A DNA stretch of 64,000 nt from Clostridia bacterium. GTDB lineage: Bacteria > Bacillota > Clostridia > Christensenellales > Borkfalkiaceae. The translations under genes were made by a program, and so were the position numbers. Below, piece by piece: positions 50,932-60,634 of this stretch (position 1 is the stretch's first letter; each line of letters begins with the position of its first letter). The DNA is taken from contig JAFQEA010000005.1 of the NCBI GenBank assembly GCA_017399185.1, forward strand, positions 62,001 through 126,000. The letters run 5' to 3'. The notes beneath the pieces are model-generated. The model did no database searches and had not been told where the DNA came from. It saw nothing but the letters and a program-made list of their open reading frames with translations.

Positions 50932-51126
50932 ATGCCGAAAATGAAATCACACAGCGGTTCTAAAAAACGTTTCAGACTTACCGGTACTGGAAAGGTTAAA
51001 AGAGGACACGTTGGTCACAGACACATTTTGACCAAAAAGAACACAAAGAGAAAGAGAAGATTGAGAGGCGCAGCATTCGTATCTCACGCTCAAGAAAGAA
51101 CTATCAGAAATCTCATTCAAGGTTAA
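50932..51126 (+). CDS. rpmI: 50S ribosomal protein L35
   Basis: 64 residues, highly basic, with the L35 signature [36 protein letters not shown] ribosome site. Lies between infC and rplT, the standard order. Confidence 0.98.
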   Translation: MPKMKSHSGSKKRFRLTGTGKVKRGHVGHRHILTKKNTKRKRRLRGAAFVSHAQERTIRNLIQG

Positions 51127-51141
51127 TAGGGGGATATAAAT

Positions 51142-51495
51142 ATGCGTATTAAAAGAGCAGTTAACGGCGTTAAGAAACGCAGAAAAATATTAAAACTTGC
51201 TAAAGGTTACTTTGGCTCAAAGAGCAAACTTTATCGCGTAGCACGTCAAGCGGTAATGAAGTCTTTAACTTATGCTTACGTTTCAAGAAGACTTCGCAAA
51301 CGTGATTTCAGAAAGCTTTGGATTGCACGTATCAACGCTGGTTGCCGTCAAAACGGTTTAAACTACAGCAAATTTATGCACGGTCTTAACCTTTTAGGTC
51401 TTAACCTTAACAGAAAGGTTCTTTCTGACATGGCTATCAACGACGCACAAGGTTTTGCACAACTCTGTGAACAAGTTAAAGCAAGATTAGCTTAA
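51142..51495 (+). CDS. rplT: 50S ribosomal protein L20
   Basis: 117 residues: [44 protein letters not shown] and [27 protein letters not shown] are canonical L20. It binds 23S rRNA early in 50S assembly and is the probable repressor of this operon through the leader. The start is 15 bp after rpmI. A terminator follows. Confidence 0.98.
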   Translation: MRIKRAVNGVKKRRKILKLAKGYFGSKSKLYRVARQAVMKSLTYAYVSRRLRKRDFRKLWIARINAGCRQNGLNYSKFMHGLNLLGLNLNRKVLSDMAINDAQGFAQLCEQVKARLA

Positions 51496-51508
51496 GATTT
51501 TTTATAGG

Positions 51509-51544
51509 GCCGCTTTATATTTTTTAAGCGGCTCGGTTTTTTAT
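51509..51544 (+). terminator. Terminator after rplT
   Basis: GCCGCTT / AAGCGGC with a 10-base AT loop, then TCGGTTTTTT. It overlaps the start region of the methyltransferase gene, so readthrough is likely to be needed for that gene. Confidence 0.75.
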
Positions 51545-51545
51545 T

Positions 51546-52280
51546 ATGGTTATATCTTCACGTCATAACGGGCAGGTTAAAAATGCCGCGCTTTTAAAGG
51601 ATAAAAAGCACCGCAACAAGCAAGGCTTATACCTTATCGAAGGCGAAAAGTCCGTGCGTACGGCGATTGAGCAGGGTAAGCAAATCGTAACGGTTTTTGG
51701 CACGGAAGAATCTTTAGCGCCTTATCAGGATAGCCTTGATAACCTTGTTTGCGTAACGCAGGATATCATTAATTATATTAGTGATTCGGTTACGCCGCAG
51801 GGTATTGTTGCTGTGGCAAAAATGGACGATAACAGGCTTATAGCCCCACTTTCTAACTGCGTTTTGCTTGATGGGCTGCAAGACCCGGGCAATCTTGGTA
51901 CAATTTTTAGAACGTGTGCTGCCGCAGGGATAAGTGACGTTTATTTGATTAACTGTGCTGACCCGTACTCACCAAAAACGGTGCGTTCAAGTATGACGGG
52001 GGTGTTTTCCGTTAATATCCATCAAGGCACGCACGATGAAATCTTACCGCTACTAAAATCGGTTAAGATGGTCATTGCCGACCTTGACGGTCAAAATCTT
52101 TTCAGCTTCACCGCGCCGGACAAGTTTTGCTTATGTATCGGTAACGAAGCACACGGGCTTTCTGACAACGTTAAAGCCGTTGCAGATTATACCGTTACTA
52201 TCCCGATGACAGATAAAATGGAAAGCTTAAACGCAGGTGTTGCGGCGTCAATTATTTTGTATCAACTTCAATTTAGATAA
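51546..52280 (+). CDS. TrmH/SpoU-family RNA 2'-O-methyltransferase
   Basis: 244 residues. N-terminal substrate-binding region (KNAALLKDKKHRNKQGLYLIEGEKSVRTAIE). The SPOUT knot motifs follow: LDGLQDPGNLGTIFRTCAAAGI (motif 1), FCLCIGNEAHGLS (motif 2) and VTIPMTDKMESLNAGVAASIILYQL (motif 3). It transfers a methyl group from SAM to a ribose 2'-OH, probably in 23S rRNA or a tRNA. Genes of this type commonly follow rplT in Firmicutes (ysgA). Target base not determinable. Confidence 0.9.
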   Translation: MVISSRHNGQVKNAALLKDKKHRNKQGLYLIEGEKSVRTAIEQGKQIVTVFGTEESLAPYQDSLDNLVCVTQDIINYISDSVTPQGIVAVAKMDDNRLIAPLSNCVLLDGLQDPGNLGTIFRTCAAAGISDVYLINCADPYSPKTVRSSMTGVFSVNIHQGTHDEILPLLKSVKMVIADLDGQNLFSFTAPDKFCLCIGNEAHGLSDNVKAVADYTVTIPMTDKMESLNAGVAASIILYQLQFR

Positions 52281-52302
52281 GTTAGCTTAAAGGAGATTTT
52301 TT

Positions 52303-53043
52303 ATGTCAGGACACAGTAAGTGGCACAACATACAAGCAAAAAAGGGTAAGGCTGACGCAGCGCGTGGCAGAATCTTTACTAAAATCGGTAGGGAAATCGC
52401 TGTTGCTGCAAAATTGGGTGCTGACCCTAACTTAAACAGCAAGCTTGCAGACGTAATTGCAAAAGCAAAGGCTGCAAACATGCCAAACGATAACATTAAA
52501 AGAAGTATCGCTAAAGCAACGGGTGAGCTTGGCAACGTCAACTATGAAACCTTGGTTTACGAAGGCTACGGCATCGCAGGCAGCGCAGTTATCGTTAACA
52601 CTTTGACCGACAACAAAAACAGAACGGTTGGCGAAGTAAGACATATCTTTGATAAATACGGCGGCAGCATGGGTACGTCGGGTAGCGTATCGTTTATGTT
52701 CGTTAACTGCGGCGTAATCGTTATTGAACGTAAGCCGGAGCTTGATGAAGACACGGTTATGGAATACGCTTTAGATGCCGGTGCAGACGATTGCATCGTC
52801 AGCGACGACGTTTACGAAATCCGCACTTCACCTGCAGCTTTTTCTGAAGTCAGAAAATATTTTGAAGAAAAGAACGTTGAATTCTTGGAAGCAGAAGTTA
52901 TGATGGTACCAAACGACAAGATTACTTTAAATCCTGACCAGCTTGTTACCTTTATGAAGATGCTTGACGCGTTTGAAGACAACGATGACGTTCAAGAAGT
53001 TTACCACAACGTAGAGCTTCCTGATGACGAAGACGATGAATAA
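52303..53043 (+). CDS. yebC: YebC/PmpR-family DNA-binding regulatory protein
   Basis: 246 residues, full length: [32 protein letters not shown] at the N-terminus, [17 protein letters not shown], and the acidic C-terminus [15 protein letters not shown]. YebC proteins have been described as transcription regulators and, more recently, as factors helping ribosomes through polyproline stretches. AAAGGAG ribosome site, 22 bp after the methyltransferase gene. A terminator follows. Confidence 0.95.
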   Translation: MSGHSKWHNIQAKKGKADAARGRIFTKIGREIAVAAKLGADPNLNSKLADVIAKAKAANMPNDNIKRSIAKATGELGNVNYETLVYEGYGIAGSAVIVNTLTDNKNRTVGEVRHIFDKYGGSMGTSGSVSFMFVNCGVIVIERKPELDEDTVMEYALDAGADDCIVSDDVYEIRTSPAAFSEVRKYFEEKNVEFLEAEVMMVPNDKITLNPDQLVTFMKMLDAFEDNDDVQEVYHNVELPDDEDDE

Positions 53044-53052
53044 TTAACTATC

Positions 53053-53083
53053 AAAAGCACGGTTAATCCCCGTGCTTTTTTTG
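53053..53083 (+). terminator. Terminator after yebC
   Basis: AAAAGCACGG / CCGTGCTTTT followed by a T run. Confidence 0.93.
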
Positions 53084-53153
53084 TTTTCGCCGTGCTGAAA
53101 ATTTTTTTAGGTTTTGTGTATAAAGGCTGAAAAAGGGTACATAATACTAATAC

Positions 53154-53320
53154 AAGCGGTGATAAATAAAAATCGTTTAGTTATTAATTATTCTGATTTT
53201 ATTTGATTTGATTACCGCTTTATATAGTCTGCTTTTAATATAAAGCGGTGATTGATTTTAACGGTTGATTACTGCTTTACAAAAGCAGCAGTTGGGGGCT
53301 TGGCGTACTGCCAAGCCCCC
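53154..53320. other. Structured intergenic element with alternative pairings
   Basis: Three related segments can pair in two exclusive ways: AAGCGGTGAT (53154-53163) with ATTACCGCTT (53211-53220), or ATTACCGCTTTATA (53211-53224) with TATAAAGCGGTGAT (53239-53252). They are followed by CTGCTTT-ACA-AAAGCAG (53272-53288) and the perfect 11-bp stem GGGGGCTTGGC / GCCAAGCCCCC (53294-53320). No open frame explains it. It could be a small RNA or leader; htrA has its own -10 (TATAAT near 53443). Confidence 0.55.
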
Positions 53321-53478
53321 TTGTTAGTTTGGTTATGCTTTTAAAAAACTACGTTTTTTAGAATTTAGTGGCAAAGTTTAACTAAACTTTCATATTAATA
53401 ACATTTGGCTATAATATTTGCCATTTATAATTTTTTGTGATATAATATGAATAATATGACTTTCAGGAGTTCATTTTT

Positions 53479-54645
53479 ATGAAAAAATCAGTTTTAGCCC
53501 TAATTTTAACGCTGATTATTGCATTTAGCGCGACGGCTTGCCAGTTTGAGGGCATTTTTAATAAGGATTCTTCAAATCAAGGCGGTGTGGGCGTAACGCC
53601 ACCGACCGTTACAAACAAATACACGGTCAACATAAACGTTGCCCCAACCGATAGCGTAACCGATAAGCCTTTAACGCAGGTTTTGGAAGAAATTTGCCCG
53701 TCCGTTGTGGAAGTTTATATCGCGCAAGGCGATAAAATGATAAGCGCGGGCTCGGGCGTGGTTATTGCAAGCGGCGCGTACGATGAAGAAGGCGTTTTAA
53801 CAGATAAAAGCTTTATCATTACCTGCCACCACGTAATCGAAGTTGCTGACGTAAGCGACCAGGTTATTATCACCACGACCGACGGCAAAAACTATACGGC
53901 ACAGCTTGTCGGTAGTGACCCTGACAGTGATATCTGCGTGCTTTCAATCGACGTTATCCTTCCTGCCGTTATGCTTCACGGCGATTCAGACCTTATCAAG
54001 GTGGGTGAAGACGTTGTTGCTATCGGTAACCCACTCGGCACGCTCGGCGGTACGGTCACGAAGGGTATAGTGAGTTCTTCAAGCCGCGAAATCACTATTG
54101 ATAACAAGACTATGGAAGTCATCCAGACGGACGCCGCAATAAACCCGGGTAACTCGGGCGGTGGGCTGTTTACCACAAGCGGGTATCTTATCGGTATGGT
54201 AAACGCTAAATTTATCGGCAGCTACGGCGAAGCTGTTGAAGGATTAGCATTTGCAATCCCTGCAAACACCATTGCTGAAATTTCAACCGACTTAATTGAG
54301 CACGGCTTTATCCCCGGCAAGTACGTTATCGGCTGTACGGTTGCGAACTATTACACGTCAAAATGGGGTTCACAGGGCTACGTTTATATTTCATCGCTTG
54401 ACCAAAGCGGTTGCTTCTATAAATCGGGCTTGCGCGCAGGTGATATTATCGAAACCATCACCCACACCAACGACGATAGCGGCGAAGAATACGTTTATAA
54501 CGTAACGACTGCAAGTGCATTCGTTGAATATATCAATAGCTTGGAGCTTAAAATCGGTGATACCTTAAGGTTTGAAGTCATAAGAGACTCTGTAAGAACC
54601 GTTCACGTTGAAGTTATGATAACCCAATACGTTTACGGCGCATAA
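53479..54645 (+). CDS. HtrA/DegP-like trypsin-fold serine protease lipoprotein
   Basis: 388 residues. Lipoprotein signal with lipobox Cys21. Trypsin-like domain with a complete triad: His118 (ITCHHVI), Asp151 (DSDICVLSI) and Ser226 (GNSGGGLF), preceded by the VQTDAAINPGNSGG-like segment. A single PDZ domain follows (about 285-385, with YKSGLRAGDIIETI). It would degrade misfolded exported proteins at the membrane surface. Being a lipoprotein rather than a transmembrane-anchored HtrA is less common. AGGAG ribosome site; monocistronic. Confidence 0.92.
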   Translation: MKKSVLALILTLIIAFSATACQFEGIFNKDSSNQGGVGVTPPTVTNKYTVNINVAPTDSVTDKPLTQVLEEICPSVVEVYIAQGDKMISAGSGVVIASGAYDEEGVLTDKSFIITCHHVIEVADVSDQVIITTTDGKNYTAQLVGSDPDSDICVLSIDVILPAVMLHGDSDLIKVGEDVVAIGNPLGTLGGTVTKGIVSSSSREITIDNKTMEVIQTDAAINPGNSGGGLFTTSGYLIGMVNAKFIGSYGEAVEGLAFAIPANTIAEISTDLIEHGFIPGKYVIGCTVANYYTSKWGSQGYVYISSLDQSGCFYKSGLRAGDIIETITHTNDDSGEEYVYNVTTASAFVEYINSLELKIGDTLRFEVIRDSVRTVHVEVMITQYVYGA

Positions 54646-54656
54646 AATAATTTGCT

Positions 54657-54690
54657 AAAAGCGGTGGTGCTTTGTTGCCACCGTTTTTTT
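54657..54690 (+). terminator. Terminator after the htrA-like gene
   Basis: GCGGTGG / CCACCG with a 10-base loop, then T7. Confidence 0.9.
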
Positions 54691-54719
54691 GTATGCCCGT
54701 GCATTTTCGGTCAATTCCG

Positions 54720-54748
54720 TTGACAATTATATATAATTGTAGTACAAT
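54720..54748 (+). promoter_or_regulatory. Promoter of the ruvC operon with palindromic spacer
   Basis: -35 TTGACA (54720-54725), 17 bp, -10 TACAAT (54743-54748). A perfect palindrome ACAATTATATATAATTGT (54723-54740) fills the spacer. It does not match the Firmicutes LexA box (GAAC-N4-GTTC). Confidence 0.8.
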
Positions 54749-54769
54749 AAAATATTATAAAGGAGACAA

Positions 54770-55273
54770 ATGCCTTCTATGATAATTTTAGGTATAGACC
54801 CCGGTTTTGCAACCATTGGCTACGGCGTTATCAGCGTTGAAAACGGCAAGGTGCGTGCAGTCGATTACGGGGTTATAAAAACCCCAAAAGAAAATACCTT
54901 CCCCGAGCGTCTTGTTATGATAGAAAAGGGCGTTAACCTGCTTATAGACAAGTTTTTGCCCGATGAGATCGCTTTGGAAGAATTATTTTTTAACACCAAT
55001 ATCACAACGGGTATCAACGTTGCACACGCAAGGGGTGTTATCGTTTCAACCTGCTATAAAAAGTGCCAAAGGCTGTTTGAGTATACTCCCCTTCAGATAA
55101 AGCAAGCCCTGACTGGCTACGGCAGGGCAGAAAAGAAGCAGATACAGGCAATGACGACAAGCCTTTTAGGGCTTGCAAAGCTTCCGCGCCCGGACGACGC
55201 GGCTGACGCTTTAGCCGTTGCCTTAACCCATGCAAACACAAACAGATTTTCATCAAGCTTTGGTATCAAATAA
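54770..55273 (+). CDS. ruvC: Holliday junction endonuclease RuvC
   Basis: 167 residues. Catalytic acidic motifs: GIDPG (first Asp), LEELFFN (second Glu) and RPDDAADALAVALTH (last acidic pair). It resolves Holliday junctions by paired nicks after RuvAB branch migration. AAAGGAG ribosome site; ATG at 54770 and 54779 are both possible starts. Upstream of ruvA and ruvB. Confidence 0.96.
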   Translation: MPSMIILGIDPGFATIGYGVISVENGKVRAVDYGVIKTPKENTFPERLVMIEKGVNLLIDKFLPDEIALEELFFNTNITTGINVAHARGVIVSTCYKKCQRLFEYTPLQIKQALTGYGRAEKKQIQAMTTSLLGLAKLPRPDDAADALAVALTHANTNRFSSSFGIK

Positions 55274-55310
55274 CGGCTTGTTGCTATTTAAAAAACAATA
55301 AAAAAATGGC

Positions 55311-55340
55311 GTTAATCGGCCTATACGCCGCCTTTTACAA
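55311..55340 (+). repeat. Dispersed CTATAG-type motif, copy 10
   Basis: GTTAATCGGCCTATACGC then CGCCTTTTACAAAA, between ruvC and ruvA. Confidence 0.5.
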
Positions 55341-55377
55341 AAAGAAGGCCGCAATTAATCAAGATTTAAGGTGTTTT

Positions 55378-55962
55378 ATGATTGCATATATCAACGGTAA
55401 ATTATTAAGTGCAGAAAACGGCGTTGTCGTGCTTGAAGTTAACGGGCTTGGGTATGAGCTTATTTGTTCCGAAAGCCTATATAACCGCTTAACCCGGGAT
55501 AACGGCGGCCACGCATATACGTATATGGCGGTCAGGGAAGACGGCGTTTACCTTTACGGCTTTGACACGATAAACGAAAAAAATATGTTCCTTCAATTAA
55601 TAACCGTTTCGGGCGTTGGCCCAAAAATGGGTATCGGCATTTTGTCGGGGACTACGCTTAACAACCTTGCAATGTACATTGCAACAAGTGACGTAAAAGC
55701 CCTTTCCAAAATAAAAGGTCTTGGCAAAAAATCGGCTGAACGCATTATCGTTGAGCTTCGCGAAGCAATGCAGAAAGCACCGATAATCAAAGCTGAAGTT
55801 CCAAAGCAAACGCTTTCAAGCCAGGGCGAAAACGCCGTGCTTGCGCTTATGAGCCTTGGTTATAACCGCACCGAAAGCACAAAGGCAGTTGCAAGCGCGA
55901 TAGAAGACGGCAACCAGACCTTGGAAGAAATAATCACTGGTGCATTAAGATACTTTGCATAA
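55378..55962 (+). CDS. ruvA: Holliday junction DNA helicase subunit RuvA
   Basis: 194 residues from ATG 55378. The start is chosen at the canonical MIAYINGKLLSAENGVVVLEVNGLGYEL OB-fold. An upstream in-frame ATG (55306) would add 24 residues that overlap a dispersed repeat. Helix-hairpin-helix motifs LQLITVSGVGPKMGIGIL and LSKIKGLGKKSAERIIVEL bind the junction. The C-terminal domain III (NAVLALMSLGYNRTESTKAV) contacts RuvB. Confidence 0.96.
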   Translation: MIAYINGKLLSAENGVVVLEVNGLGYELICSESLYNRLTRDNGGHAYTYMAVREDGVYLYGFDTINEKNMFLQLITVSGVGPKMGIGILSGTTLNNLAMYIATSDVKALSKIKGLGKKSAERIIVELREAMQKAPIIKAEVPKQTLSSQGENAVLALMSLGYNRTESTKAVASAIEDGNQTLEEIITGALRYFA

Positions 55963-56018
55963 AAAGTTTAAGTATTAATACTTAAAATAACCAAAAACCG
56001 ATAAACCACAGGGTAGTT

Positions 56019-57113
56019 ATGATAAAAAGCAGCCTTTTTGACGAAAACTTAATACAGTCGGCAATGGATAACGACACAAGGGAAAATATTTTAGTTCCGC
56101 AAAAAAACGAGTACGACGAATCGGAAAACGTTTTAAGACCAAAGTCGATGGACGGCTACGTCGGTCAGGACAAGGTCAAGGAAAATCTGCGTATTTTCAT
56201 TACAGCGTCAAAGATGCGACAGGAAGCTTTAGACCACGTTTTGCTTTACGGCCCACCGGGGCTTGGTAAAACCACGCTCGCCCACATTATCGCAAACGAA
56301 ATGGGCTCTTCAATCAAGGTCACAAGTGGGCCTGCCATTGAAAAGTCGGGCGATTTAGCGGCAATCCTTACCAATCTTAACGATGGCGACGTGCTTTTCG
56401 TGGATGAAATTCACCGCCTAAACCGCAACGTTGAAGAAATTTTATACCCTGCAATGGAAGACTATTCGCTTGACTTTATTATCGGCAAAGGTCCTTCCGC
56501 GCGCAATATACAAATTCCGCTTAAAAAATTCACGCTAATCGGCGCAACCACGCGCGCGGGGCTTTTGTCTTCGCCGCTACGCGACAGATTTGGCGTTATG
56601 TGCCGTCTGGAAATGTACACCAACGACCAGCTTGCCGAAATCGTAACCCGTTCTGCCAAAATTTTAGGTGCGGAAATCTCACCCGAAAGCGCGGCGGAGC
56701 TTGGTAAGCGCAGCCGCGGTACGCCGCGTATTGCAAACCGCTTGCTTAAAAGGGTAAGGGACTTTTCGCTTGTATCGGGACACAGCGAAATCACTATTGA
56801 AGACACACGCCTAGCGCTTTCACGCCTTGAGATTGACGAGCTTGGTCTTGACTCAATCGACATCAAGATTTTGCGTGCCATGGCGGAAAAATTCGGCGGT
56901 GGCCCCGTTGGGCTTGAAACAATCGCCGCAACCATTAACGAAGACGCAACCACTATCGAAGACGTTTACGAGCCCTATCTTTTACAGTTAGGCTTTATCC
57001 AAAGAACGCCGCGCGGCAGGATGCTTTCCACCGCGTGCTATAAGCATTTAGGAATTAAAATTCCTAAAAAGAGCCAGATAACCTTTTTTGAAGACCAAGA
57101 TGAAGACAAGTGA
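56019..57113 (+). CDS. ruvB: Holliday junction branch migration ATPase RuvB
   Basis: 364 residues. Walker [10 protein letters not shown], Walker [11 protein letters not shown], sensor 1 [18 protein letters not shown] with the Arg finger region, and the C-terminal winged helix [42 protein letters not shown]. The N-terminus is about 20 residues longer than E. coli RuvB (starting near [19 protein letters not shown]). It overlaps queA by 14 bp. Confidence 0.97.
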   Translation: MIKSSLFDENLIQSAMDNDTRENILVPQKNEYDESENVLRPKSMDGYVGQDKVKENLRIFITASKMRQEALDHVLLYGPPGLGKTTLAHIIANEMGSSIKVTSGPAIEKSGDLAAILTNLNDGDVLFVDEIHRLNRNVEEILYPAMEDYSLDFIIGKGPSARNIQIPLKKFTLIGATTRAGLLSSPLRDRFGVMCRLEMYTNDQLAEIVTRSAKILGAEISPESAAELGKRSRGTPRIANRLLKRVRDFSLVSGHSEITIEDTRLALSRLEIDELGLDSIDIKILRAMAEKFGGGPVGLETIAATINEDATTIEDVYEPYLLQLGFIQRTPRGRMLSTACYKHLGIKIPKKSQITFFEDQDEDK

Positions 57114-58119
57114 TTTTTATTATGACTTACCTGAAAGCTTGATTGCACAAACGCCCGTTGAGCCGCGCGATAGTTCACGCTTACTATATTACAACCGCGC
57201 AACCGACGGGGTAGAGCATAGAATTTTCAGGGATATTTACGATATTTTGCAGGCAGGCGATTTGCTTGTCGTTAATAACACCAAGGTTTATCCCGCGCGC
57301 ATTTACGCAACGACAAGCGGCGGTGGTAAGATGGAAGTCTTACTTTTAAAGCGCTTAAATTATACCGATTGGGAAGTTTTGGTAAAGCCCGGCAAAAAAG
57401 CCAAAATCGGTGCAAGCTTTAAAATCAGCGACGAGCTTTCTTTTACCGTTTTAGACAACACCGACGCCGGCGGCAGGCTTATACGCTTTGCCTTTGACGG
57501 CGTGTTTGAAGATATTTTGGACAGGGTTGGGCAAATGCCGCTTCCCCCGTACATTAAAGCAAAGCTTGAAGACGGTACGCGTTATCAGACCGTTTATTGC
57601 AAGGAGCAAGGTAGTGCCGCTGCGCCAACTGCAGGGCTGCACTTTACGACAGAGTTGATTGAAAGGCTTAAGGATAAGGGCGTTGAGTTTGCCGAAGTCC
57701 AATTAAACGTTGGCTTGGGTACGTTCAGACCTGTCAAGGTTGACGACGTTGAAAACCACCAGATGCACTCGGAATTTTACAAAATCGATCAGGAAAACGC
57801 AGATAAAATCAATAAAGCAAAGCGTGAAGGAAGAAGGGTAATCGCCGTTGGTACGACTTCGGTCAGAACCTTGGAAAGCGTTGCCGATAGCGACGGCTTC
57901 GTTAAAGCCTGTCAGGGCGACACGCAAATTTTTATTTATCCGCCATACAAGTTTAAGTGCGTTGACGCGCTTATAACCAACTTCCACCTGCCCGAATCAA
58001 CACTCGTGATGCTGGTTGGTGCGCTTGTAGGTCACCAAAAGATTTTGGATTTATATAAGCTTGCCGTTGAAAATAGTTACAGATTTTTCAGCTTTGGCGA
58101 CGCAATGCTTATTTTATAA
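57100..58119 (+). CDS. queA: tRNA preQ1(34) S-adenosylmethionine ribosyltransferase-isomerase QueA
   Basis: 339 residues from ATG 57100 (start [18 protein letters not shown]; the TTG twelve bases earlier is less likely). Family landmarks: [54 protein letters not shown] and [14 protein letters not shown]. It converts preQ1 at tRNA position 34 to epoxyqueuosine precursor using SAM. Coupled to ruvB by overlap; tgt follows, giving two successive steps of queuosine synthesis. Confidence 0.96.
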   Translation: MKTSDFYYDLPESLIAQTPVEPRDSSRLLYYNRATDGVEHRIFRDIYDILQAGDLLVVNNTKVYPARIYATTSGGGKMEVLLLKRLNYTDWEVLVKPGKKAKIGASFKISDELSFTVLDNTDAGGRLIRFAFDGVFEDILDRVGQMPLPPYIKAKLEDGTRYQTVYCKEQGSAAAPTAGLHFTTELIERLKDKGVEFAEVQLNVGLGTFRPVKVDDVENHQMHSEFYKIDQENADKINKAKREGRRVIAVGTTSVRTLESVADSDGFVKACQGDTQIFIYPPYKFKCVDALITNFHLPESTLVMLVGALVGHQKILDLYKLAVENSYRFFSFGDAMLIL

Positions 58120-58137
58120 AAAACATTAAAAAGTGCC

Positions 58138-59342
<1,205 letters not shown>

Positions 59343-59430
59343 CGAAACCTTATTTTTAAAGCTTAAAACGCTTGCATTTAGCCGCGTTTTTTAGTAATAT
59401 TTTATCGATAATTATTCAAGGAGAATCAAA

Positions 59431-59925
59431 ATGTTAATTAATTTACTTACAGAAAGCTCACCATCAGGTGGTGGAAACACGGGCGGCGATTGGATTATTT
59501 ACGTTATTCTTATCGGCTTTTTGGCATTGATGATCGTTCCGTCAATCATCCGTCAAAGAAAGGATAAAAAGGCGCAGGAAGAAAAATTAAACGCAATCGA
59601 AGTTGGTGCAAAGGTTACCACAATCGGTCTTATCCACGGCGAAATCGTTGACGTTGGTGAAGTTTACGTTGTTATCAAAACGGGTACTGAAGAAAACCCA
59701 AGCTTCTTAACCATTGAAAAACGTGCAATTTACCAAGTACACAAGGCTGAAGAAGAAAATGCCGGCGAGTCTCAAGATATGCCTGAAGATTTACCTGAAG
59801 AAATCACAGACGAAGCACCTGTTCAAGAAGCACCTATTCAAGAAGCTAAAGAAGAAGCACCTGCAAAGGAAGAGCCTGCAAAGGAATCTAAAGAAGAAGC
59901 TGAAAAAGAAGCAGAAGCTGAATAA
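59431..59925 (+). CDS. yajC: Preprotein translocase accessory subunit YajC
   Basis: 164 residues: one membrane span (about 20-38, WIIYVILIGFLALMIVPSI), then the YajC domain (RKDKKAQEEKLNAIEVGAKVTTIGLIHGEIVDVGEVYVVIKT) and a long acidic Glu/Ala/Lys tail of about 60 residues that most YajC proteins lack. It works with SecDF at the Sec translocon; secD and secF follow. AAGGAG ribosome site; terminator downstream. Confidence 0.93.
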   Translation: MLINLLTESSPSGGGNTGGDWIIYVILIGFLALMIVPSIIRQRKDKKAQEEKLNAIEVGAKVTTIGLIHGEIVDVGEVYVVIKTGTEENPSFLTIEKRAIYQVHKAEEENAGESQDMPEDLPEEITDEAPVQEAPIQEAKEEAPAKEEPAKESKEEAEKEAEAE

Positions 59926-59943
59926 TTTAATAAGCAAAATTAT

Positions 59944-59970
59944 GCCGCACGATAAGTGCGGCTTTTTTTG
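59944..59970 (+). terminator. Terminator after yajC
   Basis: GCCGCAC-GATAA-GTGCGGC then T7. Confidence 0.95.
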
Positions 59971-60075
59971 TTTAAAAAACCGAGTAATCCGCGCTTTGAT
60001 TTGGCTTAATACACTTGCCAAACATTTTAGTAATACCTTGGGCATAAAATGTAGTTAGGTAGGTTTATTTTAAGT

Positions 60076-60438
60076 ATGAAAATCCACAAATTTTTATTAG
60101 GCTCATTTTTGATTTCTGTGGCGATAACCGTGCTATTGGTGGCTATTTTAGCATTTTTCACTAAAATTTTAGCCTTAAATAACACGCTTATCTGCGCCGT
60201 TAATCAGGTGATAAAGGTTATCGCACTTTTTGTTGGCTTAAGGCTGTTTTTAAAGCGCAAGGGCATTTTGTACGGCATAATATACGGTGCGGCGTATTCT
60301 TTGGTGACGGGGCTTATTTTTATGGCGATTGCAAAAACCGCGCCAAGCTTTGTCAGCTTTTTACTTGACGGCTTTTATTGCCTGATTGTAGGCGGTATTT
60401 TGGGCGCGATTATCGTTAATTTAAAAAACGCGCGCTAA
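60076..60438 (+). CDS. Small four-span membrane protein (TIGR04086-like)
   Basis: 120 residues with four predicted membrane spans: about 10-30, 35-55, 65-85 and 95-115. A gene of this size and topology between yajC and secD is typical of Clostridia and Bacillus (YrzE/TIGR04086 group). In many Clostridia the six-cysteine peptide scfA also sits here, but I see no such small ORF. Function unknown. Confidence 0.72.
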   Translation: MKIHKFLLGSFLISVAITVLLVAILAFFTKILALNNTLICAVNQVIKVIALFVGLRLFLKRKGILYGIIYGAAYSLVTGLIFMAIAKTAPSFVSFLLDGFYCLIVGGILGAIIVNLKNAR

Positions 60439-60505
60439 AATTTAAAAAAACTTAAAAGTTTTTGCGCTTTTTTATATTCTTTGCTCAAATCTTGCCAAAA
60501 AATTA

Positions 60506-60534
60506 TTGACTTATTATTTTTAAGAATATATAAT
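60506..60534 (+). promoter_or_regulatory. Promoter of secDF
   Basis: -35 TTGACT (60506-60511), 17 bp, -10 TATAAT (60529-60534). The leader of about 95 nt contains GGGGTaaACCCC (60588-60602 region) and ends with AGGAGG before secD. Confidence 0.82.
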
Positions 60535-60634
60535 ATAGGGGTATGCGCATAGGTTTAATTTTGCCCTTTGCCCATACGTGGGGTAAACCCCATTATGTAA
60601 CAGGAAACTACTTACCCGAACATTAGGAGGCAAT

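Noticed and set aside
54720..54748. LexA box in the ruvC promoter
   Set aside because: The palindrome ACAATTATATATAATTGT does not fit GAAC-N4-GTTC; SOS control is not supported.
55306..55377. N-terminal extension of RuvA from the upstream ATG
   Set aside because: Adds a non-family segment that overlaps a dispersed repeat; 55378 gives the canonical RuvA start.
56462..56953. 163-codon antisense frame in ruvB
   Set aside because: Fully inside a clear ruvB reading frame; Ser/Arg-rich shadow.
59970..60075. SCIFF peptide (scfA) and its radical-SAM partner between yajC and secD
   Set aside because: Often found here in Clostridia, but no small Cys-rich frame or radical-SAM gene is present.
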